From Granulicoccus phenolivorans DSM 17626 = NBRC 107789 = JCM 15570 (GTDB lineage: Bacteria > Actinomycetota > Actinomycetes > Propionibacteriales > Propionibacteriaceae), in assembly GCF_000423085.1 (NCBI RefSeq), contig NZ_AUHH01000015.1, positions 24,653 to 88,652 of the forward strand: a stretch of DNA of 64,000 nt, in the 5' to 3' direction. Below the pieces are notes generated by a model. That model saw only the letters and a program-made list of their open reading frames with translations. It was not told the DNA's origin and did no database searches. Position numbers and translations under genes: made by a program. Positions within the stretch are counted from its first letter, which is position 1; each line of letters starts with the position of its first letter. Positions 23,028 to 32,991 of this stretch are shown here, in pieces.

Positions 23028-23885
23028 ATGGCAACACACACCACACCGACCGAATCCGAGAGCGCATGGCGGGAGGTGGCCGCCGGCGTCCACCTGCTCA
23101 CCGCCGAACCCGACACGGTGACGATCGGGCTGGTGGTGGGCAGCGAGGCCGCCGTCCTGATCGATACCGGCTCGACTCCGGCCCAGGGGGCGCGGCTGCG
23201 GGCCCGGGTCGCCGAGGTGACCGACGTGCCGCTGGTGGCCGCGGTGATCACCCACGGGCACCGGGATCACTGGTTCGGGCTGGCCGGGGTGGACGTGCCC
23301 GGGTACGGCCATGAGTCGCTGGTCGACCTGGCGGCCGCGCCGGACCCGGAGCTGCAGACCGGCCTGGCCCGCGCGGGGCTCACCGCCGCCGAGCTGCGGG
23401 CGCCGGAGCATCCGGTGTCCCTGGCCGGGGTCGTTGCGTTGGGTGACCGCCGGGTCGAGCTGATCTTTGTCGGGGCGGGTCACAGTCGCTCCGACCTGGT
23501 CGCGCTGGTCCCGGGCGAGGGCGAGCGGCCGACGGTGATCTTCGCCGGGGACCTGGTGGAGTCGTTGCCCGAGGAGCAGCCGACCCCGCAGATCGGCCCG
23601 GACGCCGACCTCGGGTCCTGGGTGGATGCGGTCGGACAGTTGATGGGGCTGGCCGGCGACGCGATCATCGTCCCCGGGCACGGCGCCCCGGTCGATGCGC
23701 GCTTCCTCGACACCCAGGGTGGCGATCTCGCCCAGACCCGGTTCCTCGCGCAGCAACTGGCGGCCGACGGCGTACCGCTGGCGGAGGCGGAGCACCGCGG
23801 CGAGTGGCCGCTGCCCTGGGCCGCGATCGAACCCGGGGTCCGTCAGGTCTACGCCGGGATCCCCAAGCGCCTCCCGCTGATCTGA
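23028..23885 (+). CDS. metallo-beta-lactamase-fold hydrolase
   Basis: 285 residues from ATG 23028. Zinc motif THGHRDH, a GAGHSRSD stretch for the third histidine, FAGDLVE and VPGHGAP follow the MBL order. Substrate unknown; the layout resembles small cytosolic MBL hydrolases. The start was placed after the CIRCE box because the longer frame would run through hrcA's start. Convergent with the inositol-monophosphatase-family gene, three bases apart. Confidence 0.87.
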   Translation: MATHTTPTESESAWREVAAGVHLLTAEPDTVTIGLVVGSEAAVLIDTGSTPAQGARLRARVAEVTDVPLVAAVITHGHRDHWFGLAGVDVPGYGHESLVDLAAAPDPELQTGLARAGLTAAELRAPEHPVSLAGVVALGDRRVELIFVGAGHSRSDLVALVPGEGERPTVIFAGDLVESLPEEQPTPQIGPDADLGSWVDAVGQLMGLAGDAIIVPGHGAPVDARFLDTQGGDLAQTRFLAQQLAADGVPLAEAEHRGEWPLPWAAIEPGVRQVYAGIPKRLPLI

Positions 23886-23888
23886 GCC

Positions 23889-24662
23889 TCAGGTGTGCAG
23901 ACCGGCGCGGGCGAGCTCCCAGATCTCCGCGTCGGCGGCGGCCAGCAGCGGCGGGACGTGGGAGACGGCCCGATAGTCCTCACCGTCGAAACTGCGCGCC
24001 ACCCCGCCGGCCTCGGTGAGCAGCAGGGTGCCCGGGACGTGGTCCCAGGGCTTCATGCCGCGGTAGAGGATGAAGTCCACCGCGCCCTCGATGAGTTTGG
24101 GATAGTCGACCCCGCAGCACAGCCAGGTCAGCCCGATCGGCTGGGCGACCCCGGCGGGTTGCTGTCCGATCCAGCGGCGGTGCGAGGTCGCCCCGGAGAT
24201 CGTCTGTCGATCCCGGGTGCCCACGTGCAGCGGTTCCCCGTTGCGGCGGGCCCCGGCGCCCTTCTCGGCCACATAGGCGACCTGGTGTTCGGGCTGCCAG
24301 ATCCAGCCGCGGACGGTTTCCCCGCGCTGCACCTCCCCGACCATCACCGCGTAGTCGTCCTTGCCGTTGACGAAGTTCTTGGTGCCGTCGATCGGATCGA
24401 TCACGAAGGCGTGCTCGGCGTGGGCGAGCCCGGTCAGCAGGCCGGGATCGGCGGCGGTCGCCTCCTCCCCGACGATCACTGCCTGCGGGTAGGCGGCGCG
24501 CAGCGCGGCCTCGATCCGGTCCTCGGATTCCCGGTCGGCGATGGTGACGAAATCGCCGGGGTTCTTCTCCGCGATCTCGTCGGTGGCCAGCTTGCGGAAG
24601 CGGGGCCGGACGACCTCGTCGGCCACGTCACGAAGAAGGTCGAGGACTTCGTCGGTCTGCAT
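23889..24662 (-). CDS. inositol monophosphatase-family phosphatase (HisN-like)
   Basis: 257 residues from ATG 24662. Metal-binding motifs VIVGEEAT, VIDPIDGTKNFVNG and MKPWDHVPG are all intact. Actinobacterial members of this family act as histidinol phosphatase (HisN) or as inositol-1-phosphatase (ImpA/SuhB); sequence alone does not separate them. The nearby ino1 and mshA make an inositol role possible, and hisI lies 11 kb away. Confidence 0.88.
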   Translation of the reverse strand: MQTDEVLDLLRDVADEVVRPRFRKLATDEIAEKNPGDFVTIADRESEDRIEAALRAAYPQAVIVGEEATAADPGLLTGLAHAEHAFVIDPIDGTKNFVNGKDDYAVMVGEVQRGETVRGWIWQPEHQVAYVAEKGAGARRNGEPLHVGTRDRQTISGATSHRRWIGQQPAGVAQPIGLTWLCCGVDYPKLIEGAVDFILYRGMKPWDHVPGTLLLTEAGGVARSFDGEDYRAVSHVPPLLAAADAEIWELARAGLHT

Positions 24663-24712
24663 GGCCTCGATTGTGCCAGGGTTCAGCGACGGCGCGGCAA
24701 TCGCTCGCCCGC

Positions 24713-25579
24713 TCAGTCCATCGGATGGTCCTCGGTGACGAAGTCGATCAGCCGCTCGACTTCGGTCACCAGGCGCCGGTCCAGGTGCTGGAAGGAGTCG
24801 ACCCGGGCCAGGATCGCCTGCCAGGCCTTGGCGATGTCGGCCTGGTTGCGGTGCTTGAGGCCGAGGTGCGCACAGATCCCGGACTTCCAATCGGTGCCCT
24901 TGGGGATGTGCGGCCATGCCTTGAGGCCGACCCGTTCGGGTTTGACCGCCTCCCAGATGTCGATGAACTGGTGGCCGGTGACCAGCACCCAGTCGGCGTA
25001 CCGGCCGCGGGCGACCTCGTCGGCGATCCGCTGCTCCTTCGAGCCGGGCACCAGATGGTCGGCCAGGACGCCCAGGCGCCGGCCCTGCTCGGGCGCGAAC
25101 TCGGCGACGATCGCCGGCAGGTCGTCGATGCCGCCGAGGTACTCGACCACGACGCCGACATAGCGCAGGTCGTCGCCCCAGATCTTCTCGATCAGTTCGG
25201 CGTCGTGGCGGCCCTCGACGTACAGCCGGCTGGGCAGAGCCACCTTGGACTGGTGGTTCGCCGGCAGCCGACGCGATCCGGACGCGGTATGGGTCAGGCT
25301 CTTCGGCGGGGCGGCCGCCTTCCGCTTCGGGGCGAGCAGGTTCACCGGTTTCCCGTCGACCCAGAAGCCGGGGCCCAGCGGGAAGGAGCGACGCTTGCCG
25401 CGGCGGTCCTCCAGGATGACCAGGCCGTTCTCGCTGCCGACGACCGCGCCGACGAAACCGCTGCTGGGCTCCTCGACGACCAGGTCCTTGGCGATCACCA
25501 GGTCGGTGGCCTGCGGGCGGTTGCCCCGCTGCCAGCCGGGCTTGAGCACGTCCCCGCGATACCGATCACTCACACTCAC
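24713..25579 (-). CDS. DUF3097 family protein
   Basis: 288 residues. YLGGIDDLP, ADHLVPGSKEQRIA and HQFIDIWEAVKP are typical of this actinobacterial family. The stretch LYVEGRHDAELIEKIWGDDL with DHLVPGSKE resembles a Toprim-like metal site (Glu...Asp), but this is inference. It lies between the phosphatase and hemW in a same-strand run. Function unknown. Confidence 0.85.
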   Translation of the reverse strand: MSVSDRYRGDVLKPGWQRGNRPQATDLVIAKDLVVEEPSSGFVGAVVGSENGLVILEDRRGKRRSFPLGPGFWVDGKPVNLLAPKRKAAAPPKSLTHTASGSRRLPANHQSKVALPSRLYVEGRHDAELIEKIWGDDLRYVGVVVEYLGGIDDLPAIVAEFAPEQGRRLGVLADHLVPGSKEQRIADEVARGRYADWVLVTGHQFIDIWEAVKPERVGLKAWPHIPKGTDWKSGICAHLGLKHRNQADIAKAWQAILARVDSFQHLDRRLVTEVERLIDFVTEDHPMD

Positions 25580-25642
25580 CGGGCCGAGCCTAGGCCGCGA
25601 CCCCGGGGGCGGGCGGGAGCCGCGGCGGCGTGTGCGGGGATC

Positions 25643-26869
25643 TCAGTCGAGCAGGTCCCGGATGACGCCGTCGGCCAGCAGTCGGCCGGTCCGGGTCAGT
25701 ACCAGCCGGTCACCGGTCGGGCCGGTGGTCAGGGTGGCCAGGCCGGTCTCGATCGGGCGGCTCATCCGGGCCCGTTCGGAGTCGGTCAGCAGCGCCGGGT
25801 CGAGCCCGTCGACCAGCCGCAGTTCCAGCAGGATCCGTTCGATCCGGCGGGTGTCGGCGTCCAGCACCTCCCGGGCGTACGCCGGGGGCCGCCCGGCGGC
25901 CAGGCGCCCGGCGTACGCGGCGGGGTGTTTGACGTTCCAGAACCGGACCCCGCCGATGTGGGAGTGCGCGCCCGGCCCGATCCCCCACCAGTGGTGCCCG
26001 CGCCAGTACGCCAGGTTGTGCCGGGCCCGATGCTGCGGGGTCCGGGCCCAGTTCGACACCTCGTACCAGCCGTAGCCGGCCGCGCTCAGGGTGTCCTCGG
26101 CCTGCAGGTACTTGTCCGCGAGGTCGTCCTCGTCGGGTTCGGGCAACTCGCCGCGGCGGATCCGACCGGCCAGTCGGGTGCCCTCCTCCACGATCAACGA
26201 GTAGGCGCTGAGGTGGTCCGGCTCGACCGACAGCGCGGCATCCAGCGAGGCCTGCCAGTCCGCCGCGGACTCGCCGGGGGTGCCGTAGATCAGGTCCAGG
26301 GAGATGTTGTCGAACCCGGCCGCGCGCGCATCCCGGACCGCCCGCAGCGCGCCGCCGGGGGTGTGCACCCGGTCCAGCACCTGCAGGACATGGGTGCGGG
26401 CCGACTGCATCCCGAAGGAGATCCGGTTCAGCCCGCCGGCGCGGAGGGCGGCGAGTTCGGCCGGGCCGACGGTTTCCGGGTTGGCCTCGGTGGTGATCTC
26501 GGCGTCAGGTTCCAGCCCGAATCGGTCGGCGACTCCCGCCACGAACCGGGCCAGGTCGGCCGGCGGCAGCAGCGTCGGCGTACCGCCCCCGATGAAGATG
26601 GTCGACACCGGGGGCGCGGACGTACCCCCCAGCGCCCGGGCCGCCAGGTCGAGTTCGGCCAGCGCCGAATCGAGGTAGTCCGCGCGGGAGGCGCCGGGGC
26701 CGAGTTCGTCGGAGGTGTAGGTGTTGAAGTCGCAGTAGCCGCACCGGGTGCTGCAGAAGGGGACGTGCAGATAGATGCTCAGCGGGGTGTGGGCCACCTC
26801 GGCGAGCGCAGCGGGAGGCAGCGAACCGTCCTCGGGGACGGCCTCGCCGGCCAGGGTGACCGAAGGCAT
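25643..26869 (-). CDS. hemW: heme chaperone HemW (radical SAM)
   Basis: 408 residues. The radical-SAM cluster is CSTRCGYCDF (C-x3-C-x2-C) near residue 39. IFIGGGTPTLL, NRISFGMQS and GIGPGAHSHIGGVRFWN identify the HemW branch rather than HemN. HemW binds heme and delivers it to target proteins. Gene order near lepA, hrcA and dnaJ is the usual actinobacterial one. Confidence 0.95.
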   Translation of the reverse strand: MPSVTLAGEAVPEDGSLPPAALAEVAHTPLSIYLHVPFCSTRCGYCDFNTYTSDELGPGASRADYLDSALAELDLAARALGGTSAPPVSTIFIGGGTPTLLPPADLARFVAGVADRFGLEPDAEITTEANPETVGPAELAALRAGGLNRISFGMQSARTHVLQVLDRVHTPGGALRAVRDARAAGFDNISLDLIYGTPGESAADWQASLDAALSVEPDHLSAYSLIVEEGTRLAGRIRRGELPEPDEDDLADKYLQAEDTLSAAGYGWYEVSNWARTPQHRARHNLAYWRGHHWWGIGPGAHSHIGGVRFWNVKHPAAYAGRLAAGRPPAYAREVLDADTRRIERILLELRLVDGLDPALLTDSERARMSRPIETGLATLTTGPTGDRLVLTRTGRLLADGVIRDLLD

Positions 26870-26901
26870 GCGCCCGACCTTACCCCCGCCACCGCCGGAC
26901 G

Positions 26902-26937
26902 CACCGCGGCCGGCAGGAGAACCTGCCGGCCGCGGTG
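26902..26937 (-). terminator. hairpin terminator after the sugar symporter gene
   Basis: A perfect 16-bp stem begins CACCGCGGCC on one side and ends GGCCGCGGTG on the other, with an AGAA loop. No T-run, as is common in high-GC terminators. Confidence 0.8.
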
Positions 26938-26957
26938 GAGTGGATCAGTCGCGTGGG

Positions 26958-28448
26958 TCAACTCTGCGAGCCGGGCCCCTCGGCGTCGGTGTCGGTGCCA
27001 CCGTGCGCCCGCTGCGCGGTCTGGGCACCGAGATGGATGCCCTTGGCCCGCCGATCCTGGATGTCGCGCATGATCTCCTGGAACCGGGTCTCGGTCAGCG
27101 GGTAGCTGGCCATGATCAGCGCGGCGATGATGAAGCAACCGGCGGCGAAGATCACGAACCACATCGCCATCGAGTTCAGCGTCTCGGGGCTCTGCGGCAG
27201 GCCCTGCTTCTTCAGGCCGGCGTCGTACAGCGACCAGGACAGCACCAGCCCGGACAGCGACAGGCCGATGCCCTGACCGACCTTGCGGGTGAAGGAGAAG
27301 GCGGAGTAGGTCGCGCCCTCGGTGCGGATGCCGGTCTTCCATTCGCCGTATTCGACGGTATCGGCCTCCAGCGCCCACGTCATGGTGTTCAGCATGGCCA
27401 TCGACGCGCCGACGATGAACAGGCCGATCAGCGAGAGGGCCAGGTTGTTCAGCAGCACGTTGGCGATCCAGAAAATCACCGCGCCGGCGGCCGCCAGCAG
27501 GGCCGACCCCAGGAAGGAGCGCTTCTTGCCCAGCTTCTTGGTCAGCATCGGGCCGAACGGACCCATGTAGAGCACCGCGCCGGTGGTGATGATGGTGACG
27601 ACGGTGGCCATCCAGTTGCCGGTGGTCATCTTGCCGAGCATGTCGTTGGCGACGTAGATGGCGGTACCGGAGACGACGTTCTGCCCGGTCAGGTACGCCA
27701 GCGAGGACAGGCACAGCCGCAGCAGTGGGCCGTTCTTGCCGACGGTCATCACCGTTTCCTTCAGCGTGACCTTTTCGACTTCGCGCTCGACGATCTCCTC
27801 GGTGGTCAAGAAGCAGGTCATGAAGAAGATCGTGCCGACCACCAGGAAGATGAGGGCGGTGACCAGGAAGGTGGTCTGCAGGTTCTCCGCCGCCTTGATC
27901 TGCGGAGCCAGCACGACCGCCAGGATCAGGATGGTGAAGCCGGAACCGACCATCCGGGAGGCGGCCAGCTTGGAGCGATCCACCGGGTTCTGCGTCATGG
28001 CGCCGGCCAGCGAGCCGTAGGGGATGTTCACCATCGAGTACAGCAGGCCCATCAGGGCGTACGAAATGGTCGCCCAGGCGAGCTTGGCGCCGTAGCCGTC
28101 CACGGGGATCCAGAAGCAGAGCAGGTTCGACAGCAGCAGCGGGACCGAGTACCACAGGATGAACGGGCGGAACTTGCCCCAGCGGGTCATCGTGGAGTCG
28201 ACCATCCGGCCCGCGAACAGGTCGGCGAAGGCGTCCCAGATCTTGATGACCAGGAAGATGATGGCCGAGTGCTCGGGACGGATCCCGACCACATCGGTGT
28301 AGAACACCAGCAGGAACAGGCCGGTCATCTGGAAGGCGATATTGCACCCGGCATCGCCCATGCCGTAGCCGATCAGTGTCTTGGGCTTGATGTGGGGCTT
28401 GAGTGGATCCACGACTGCCGTCGTGGCGCCGCCTTTCACAGTACTCAT
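26958..28448 (-). CDS. GPH-family sugar:cation symporter (MelB-like)
   Basis: 496 residues with twelve hydrophobic segments. IGYGMGDAGCNIAFQM at the N-terminus, DAFADLFAGRMVDSTMTRWGKFRP in the first cytoplasmic loop and EYGEWKTGIRTEGATYS later are the family signatures of glycoside-pentoside-hexuronide:cation symporters. The substrate is unknown; the soluble C-terminal tail is acidic. Divergent from ino1 and followed by a strong hairpin. Confidence 0.9.
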   Translation of the reverse strand: MSTVKGGATTAVVDPLKPHIKPKTLIGYGMGDAGCNIAFQMTGLFLLVFYTDVVGIRPEHSAIIFLVIKIWDAFADLFAGRMVDSTMTRWGKFRPFILWYSVPLLLSNLLCFWIPVDGYGAKLAWATISYALMGLLYSMVNIPYGSLAGAMTQNPVDRSKLAASRMVGSGFTILILAVVLAPQIKAAENLQTTFLVTALIFLVVGTIFFMTCFLTTEEIVEREVEKVTLKETVMTVGKNGPLLRLCLSSLAYLTGQNVVSGTAIYVANDMLGKMTTGNWMATVVTIITTGAVLYMGPFGPMLTKKLGKKRSFLGSALLAAAGAVIFWIANVLLNNLALSLIGLFIVGASMAMLNTMTWALEADTVEYGEWKTGIRTEGATYSAFSFTRKVGQGIGLSLSGLVLSWSLYDAGLKKQGLPQSPETLNSMAMWFVIFAAGCFIIAALIMASYPLTETRFQEIMRDIQDRRAKGIHLGAQTAQRAHGGTDTDAEGPGSQS

Positions 28449-28688
28449 CCTGTCTCCTTGACGGGGCGCACTTTGTGGTGGGGGCCGGGGTACGCAGACC
28501 CGGCGTGCAACTGCGTTGTCATCTCAAAGTAAACGCCGGGCCATCTGATCGGGGGGATGAGTTTCCAGGAGTTGCCGCGACAAACCGACGAGATCCCGGC
28601 CACAACGGCGCCGCCCGACCGATGCTGTCGGCGGTCGACCTCTGATTTCGGGGACTGAACGATTAGGCGTCCGGTATGAAATTTCAAC

Positions 28689-28694
28689 TATGCT
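28689..28694 (+). promoter_or_regulatory. -10 box for ino1
   Basis: TATGCT, about 48 nt before the TTG start. The wider divergent spacer 28449-28741 shows no gene and no further clear site. Confidence 0.4.
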
Positions 28695-28741
28695 GGCCGA
28701 CGCTGCGTCCAGCTCCGGACGCCTCGAAGGAGGATCCCCCG

Positions 28742-29854
28742 TTGTCCAGTGAATCCGCTGAAACCCCCGCGCGCTCGCACGAGATCCGCGTCGCGCTGGT
28801 GGGCGTCGGCAACTGCGCCTCGTCCCTGGTGCAGGGTGTCGAGTTCTACAAGGATGCTGCAGACACCGAAGAGGTGCCGGGCCTGATGCACGTGCGCTTC
28901 GGCGATTACCACGTGGGTGATCTGAACTTCGTCGCCGCTTTCGATGTCGACGAGGCCAAGGTCGGCCTCGATCTGAGCGAAGCGATCATTGCCGGGGAGA
29001 ACAACACCTTCCACATCGCCGACGTGCCCACCACGGGGGTCACCGTCCAGCGCGGCCACACCCTGGACGGCCTGGGCCGCTACTACCGCGAGACCATCAC
29101 CGAGTCCGCCGCCGAACCGGTCGATGTCGTCCAGGCCCTCAAGGATGCCCGGGTCGACGTCGTAGTGTCGTACCTGCCGGTGGGCTCGGAGGAGGCCGAC
29201 AAGTTCTACGCCCAGTGCGCGATCGATGCCCGCTGTGCGTTCGTGAACGCGCTGCCGGTCTTCATCGCCGGCACCCCGGAGTGGGCCGACAAGTTCGCGC
29301 AGGCCGGCCTGCCGATCATCGGTGACGACATCAAGTCCCAGGTCGGCGCCACGATCACCCACCGGGTGATGGCACGGCTGATGGAGCAGCGCGGCTACAC
29401 CGTCGACCGGACCTACCAGCTGAACGTCGGCGGCAACATGGACTTCAAGAACATGCTCGAGCGCGACCGGCTGGAGTCCAAGAAGATCTCCAAGACCCAG
29501 GCCGTCACCTCCAACATCAAGAACACCCTCGATGAGCGGGACGTGCACATCGGCCCGTCGGACTACGTCGGCTGGCTGGAGGACCGCAAGTTCGCGTTCG
29601 TCCGGCTGGAGGGCCAGGGGTTCGGCAACGCCCCGATGTCGATCGAGTACAAGCTCGAGGTGTGGGACTCCCCCAACTCCGCCGGGGTGATCATCGACGC
29701 CGTCCGCGCCGCCAAGATCGGCCTGGACCGCGGCATCGGCGGCCCGCTGCTGTCGGCGTCGTCGTACCTGATGAAGTCCCCGCCGGTGCAGCGCCCCGAC
29801 AACGAGGCCCGGGACACCCTGGAAGCCTTCATCCGGGGTGAGGAAGAGCGCTGA
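28742..29854 (+). CDS. ino1: inositol-3-phosphate synthase
   Basis: Converts glucose-6-phosphate to inositol-3-phosphate, feeding phosphatidylinositol and mycothiol. 370 residues. The NAD site [16 protein letters not shown] opens the protein; [27 protein letters not shown] is the actinobacterial-type active site. The start is TTG 28742, chosen because AAGGAGG (28726-28732) sits nine bases upstream; the frame's earlier ATG overlaps the -10 region. mshA, which uses the product, lies 1.4 kb downstream. A terminator follows. Confidence 0.95.
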   Translation: MSSESAETPARSHEIRVALVGVGNCASSLVQGVEFYKDAADTEEVPGLMHVRFGDYHVGDLNFVAAFDVDEAKVGLDLSEAIIAGENNTFHIADVPTTGVTVQRGHTLDGLGRYYRETITESAAEPVDVVQALKDARVDVVVSYLPVGSEEADKFYAQCAIDARCAFVNALPVFIAGTPEWADKFAQAGLPIIGDDIKSQVGATITHRVMARLMEQRGYTVDRTYQLNVGGNMDFKNMLERDRLESKKISKTQAVTSNIKNTLDERDVHIGPSDYVGWLEDRKFAFVRLEGQGFGNAPMSIEYKLEVWDSPNSAGVIIDAVRAAKIGLDRGIGGPLLSASSYLMKSPPVQRPDNEARDTLEAFIRGEEER

Positions 29855-29880
29855 GCCGCGCCCACACTGAGTTTCGGACC

Positions 29881-29908
29881 GGAGCCGTCGCCGTAGGGTG
29901 ACGGCTCC
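29881..29908 (+). terminator. terminator of ino1
   Basis: GGAGCCGTC and GACGGCTCC form a 9-bp stem, followed shortly by GTCGCTTT, 27 nt after the ino1 stop. Confidence 0.75.
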
Positions 29909-30013
29909 GTCGCTTTCCCGGCCCGGGGCGGGGGCCGGACCCCCGAAGAACGGACAGACCGGGGACCGGGCGGCCGATCACACTGGAGGCAGACCCGTCC
30001 CGAGGAGCCCGTC

Positions 30014-31126
30014 ATGATCCTTGCCTCCTACAACGTGGAAAACCTCTTCTCCCGACCCCGGGCGATGAACCTGACCGATGCCCAGGCCGCACCGATCCTG
30101 GCTGCCCATGCCGAACTGCAACAGCTGCTGCAACTCGACAGCTATGTCGGCAAGCAGGCCCGCATCCTCGAACTGCTCGAGGTGCTGGGGCTGCTGCACG
30201 CCGACACCAGCACCTACGCCGTGCTCCGCCGGATCCGCGGACAACTGGTACGCCGCCCGCAGACCGGGCCGGTCACCGTGGTCGCCACCGGTCGGGCCGA
30301 CTGGATCGGCTGGGTGGAACTGACCCGCGCCGAGGTCAACGAACTGGCGATGCGGCACACCGCCCAGGTGATCGCCGACCTGGGTGCCGACGTGCTCGGG
30401 GTGATCGAGGCCGAGAACCGGGTGAGTCTGGAACTGTTCTCCACCTCGCTGCTGCGCCAGGTCGGCAGTCGCCCCTACGAACAGGTAATGGTCGTCGACG
30501 GCAACGATCCCCGCGGCATCGACGTCGGCCTGCTGACCCGCCCCGCGTATGCGCTGCAGACCATCCGCACCCACATCTTCGACACCGACGCCCAGGGCGT
30601 GATCTTCAGCCGCGACTGCGCCGAATACCACCTGGCCACCCCGGCCGGCGGCGAGTTGATCGTGCTGCTGAACCACTTCAAATCCAAGGGCTACGCCTCC
30701 CCCGGCGACCGGACCGGGGCCCTCAAGCGCCGCCGGCAGGCCACCGCGGTCGCCGAGATCTATCGCGGGCTGATCGCCGCGGGTCATGCTCGGGTGGCGG
30801 TGCTGGGTGACCTGAACGACTCCCCCGGCGGAGGCTCGCTCGATCCGCTGCTCACCGGCACCGATCTGCGCGACATCTCCGAGCATCCCGACTTCGTCTG
30901 GGGACCGCGCCGCGGGACCTATGGGTCGGGCAACGAGAAGGACAAGATCGACTATGTGCTGCTGTCGCCGGAGCTGTTCGCCCGGGCCCGGGGCGGGCAG
31001 GTGTGCCGCAAGGGCGTGTATCGCGGGCCGCGGACGCAGAACCCGTGGGAGATCTATCCGACGCTGACCAAGAAGGCCGAGGAGGCCTCCGACCATGCGG
31101 CCATCGTGGCCGACCTGGACCTGTAG
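30014..31126 (+). CDS. endonuclease/exonuclease/phosphatase-family protein
   Basis: 370 residues from ATG 30014. SYNVENLFSR at the start, VIEAENR, LLNHFKSKGY, LGDLNDSPGGG and the terminal SDHAAIVADL follow the EEP (DNase I-like) fold with catalytic Glu, Asn and His residues. No signal peptide. Such proteins are nucleases or phosphodiesterases; substrate unknown. A 21-bp unit from its final codons is repeated after the stop. Confidence 0.88.
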   Translation: MILASYNVENLFSRPRAMNLTDAQAAPILAAHAELQQLLQLDSYVGKQARILELLEVLGLLHADTSTYAVLRRIRGQLVRRPQTGPVTVVATGRADWIGWVELTRAEVNELAMRHTAQVIADLGADVLGVIEAENRVSLELFSTSLLRQVGSRPYEQVMVVDGNDPRGIDVGLLTRPAYALQTIRTHIFDTDAQGVIFSRDCAEYHLATPAGGELIVLLNHFKSKGYASPGDRTGALKRRRQATAVAEIYRGLIAAGHARVAVLGDLNDSPGGGSLDPLLTGTDLRDISEHPDFVWGPRRGTYGSGNEKDKIDYVLLSPELFARARGGQVCRKGVYRGPRTQNPWEIYPTLTKKAEEASDHAAIVADLDL

Positions 31127-31160
31127 TTCGCCGACCTGGACCTGTGGTTCGCCGACCTGA
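31109..31160. repeat. 2.5 x 21-bp tandem repeat including the EEP gene stop
   Basis: Units GCCGACCTGGACCTGTAGTTC. The first encodes the C-terminal ADLDL and the stop. Confidence 0.85.
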
Positions 31161-31230
31161 CAGGCAGGCGACATCGGTTTCGAATTCGGCCCCGAAAAGG
31201 GGTCTGCGGCGCAACCGATGCTGCCTGCAG

Positions 31231-32436
31231 TCACTGGGCCGCAGTAGCCGCCCGGGTGAGCCGGGCGTACAGGGCCCGATGCTCCCGGGCGACCCGGGCC
31301 CAGCTGTGCCCGGCGGCGTACGCCGCGCCTGCGCGGCCGAGCGTGCGCCGCCGCGCCGGGTCGTCGGCCAGGGCGCCGAGCGCGGCGGCCCAGGCGGCGG
31401 GGTCGCGGGAGTCGACCAGCAGCCCGGTCCGGCCGTCGCGGACCGCCACCTCGAGTCCGTCGACCCGGGTCGCCACCACCGGGGTTGCGCAGCCCTGGGC
31501 CTCCAGTGCGACCAGGCCGAAGGTTTCCGAACTCGACGGGACCGCCACCACGTCGGCAGCCCGCATCTGCTCGGCCAGGGCTGCGGCCGGTCGGCTCGGC
31601 AGCAGTTCCACCCGGTCAGTCAGGGCGGCCGCGGCGATCTGGGCGCGCAGCCCGGCGACGAACTCCGGGGCGCCGTCACCGATGATCCGGGCCACCACAT
31701 CCCGGCCGGAGTCCCGGAGCAGGGCGAGGGCGGCGATCAGTACCTGCGGTCCCTTCAGCGATTGCAGCCGTCCGGCGAGCAGCACCCGCATCGGGTCCCG
31801 GGCGACCATGTCCCTCGGGTCCGGGCTGGGCGGGTGGTGGATCTCCGGGTCGATCCCGGGCGCGATCACCGCGATCCGAGCCGGGTCCGCGGCGTACAGG
31901 CGGGTGAGCTGCTCCCCTTCGGCGACGGTGTTGACCACCAACGCGTCGGTCTCGGCGATCACGGCCTGCTCGGCCCGGGCGCGGGATTCGGGTTCGATCA
32001 CGTCGCCCGGGCCCCGCCGCTCATTCTTGGCGCGGGCAGTGGTGTGCAGGCAGGTGACCAGCCGCAGCCCGGTGCGTGCGGCGATCTGCCGGCCGGCGAC
32101 AGCGGAGAGCCAGTAGTGCGCGTGCAGGATCCCCGGGCTCGGGTCGGCGGCCACCAGGTCCCCGCAGGCTGCGGCGAAGGCGTCGACATAGGCCGGCAGG
32201 TCCTCCTTGGCCCGGCCGATCGCCCCGAGGTCGAGGTGATGGACTCGGCTGCCGTCCGGCAGGTCGACCACTGCGGCCTGATCCGAGCGGCGGCGCAGGG
32301 CGTACATGATGACCTGCTCCCCCTGGGCGACCAGCTGGCGCGCCAGTTGGGCGACGTAGACGTTCATCCCACCGGCGTCCCCCCGGCCGGGCAGATCCAG
32401 CGGGGACGTGTGCAACGACATCACATGGATTGTCAC
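31231..32436 (-). CDS. mshA: D-inositol-3-phosphate glycosyltransferase MshA
   Basis: First step of mycothiol synthesis: transfers GlcNAc from UDP-GlcNAc to inositol-3-phosphate. 401 residues, GT4 fold. SLHTSPLDLPGRGDAGGMNVYV is the diagnostic MshA start, and PSSSETFGLVALEAQ with the retaining ExE lies late. The start is GTG 32436 with GGGAGG eight bases upstream. Divergent from the acetate symporter operon. Together with ino1 this indicates a mycothiol-producing actinobacterium. Confidence 0.93.
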   Translation of the reverse strand: MTIHVMSLHTSPLDLPGRGDAGGMNVYVAQLARQLVAQGEQVIMYALRRRSDQAAVVDLPDGSRVHHLDLGAIGRAKEDLPAYVDAFAAACGDLVAADPSPGILHAHYWLSAVAGRQIAARTGLRLVTCLHTTARAKNERRGPGDVIEPESRARAEQAVIAETDALVVNTVAEGEQLTRLYAADPARIAVIAPGIDPEIHHPPSPDPRDMVARDPMRVLLAGRLQSLKGPQVLIAALALLRDSGRDVVARIIGDGAPEFVAGLRAQIAAAALTDRVELLPSRPAAALAEQMRAADVVAVPSSSETFGLVALEAQGCATPVVATRVDGLEVAVRDGRTGLLVDSRDPAAWAAALGALADDPARRRTLGRAGAAYAAGHSWARVAREHRALYARLTRAATAAQ

Positions 32437-32517
32437 GTTTTTGCCTCCCTCAGCTACTTCTCAGATCTAGAATTTCTGACCGCCAGCAACCGATACATCA
32501 ACGACGATGGGATCCGG

Positions 32518-32991
32518 ATGACCACTCATGACCATGAGCAGGAGTATGACGCCGAGCGTCATCTTCCCCCACATCACACCCCGCTGCCGGCGCTGTCGCC
32601 CGATACCCACCGGGCGATCGCGGAGGCCGACTACGTCGCGATCAGCGACTCCCCGGAATTCGGTGAACTCCGCCGCCGGTTCCGCAGCTTTGCATTCCCG
32701 ATGACCCTGGCGTTTCTGATCTGGTACTTCGGCTACGTGCTGCTGTCCACCTACGCGATCGAGTTCATGAGCCAGCGGATCGGCGGCTCCGCCATCACGA
32801 TCGGCCTGGTTCTGGGCTTCGGCCAGTTCGTGACGACCTTCTTGATCACCGCGCTGTACATCCGCCACGCGAACAAGTCCCTCGACCCGATCGCCACGCA
32901 TCTCAAGAGCGCCCTCGAGAACGCCCACGGCACGCAGACCGGCTCCGACCAGGACCGGGCCACCGACTCCGAGACCGGAGGTACCCGATGA
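32518..32991 (+). CDS. DUF485 membrane protein, partner of ActP
   Basis: 157 residues. A hydrophilic His/Asp-rich N-terminus precedes two transmembrane segments: FAFPMTLAFLIWYFGYVLLS and the region around ITIGLVLGFGQFVTTFLITALY. DUF485 (YjcH-like) proteins are co-encoded with acetate symporters. Its stop overlaps the actP start (ATGA). ATG 32518 was chosen as the last start before the conserved part; ATG 32507 is in another frame. Confidence 0.87.
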   Translation: MTTHDHEQEYDAERHLPPHHTPLPALSPDTHRAIAEADYVAISDSPEFGELRRRFRSFAFPMTLAFLIWYFGYVLLSTYAIEFMSQRIGGSAITIGLVLGFGQFVTTFLITALYIRHANKSLDPIATHLKSALENAHGTQTGSDQDRATDSETGGTR

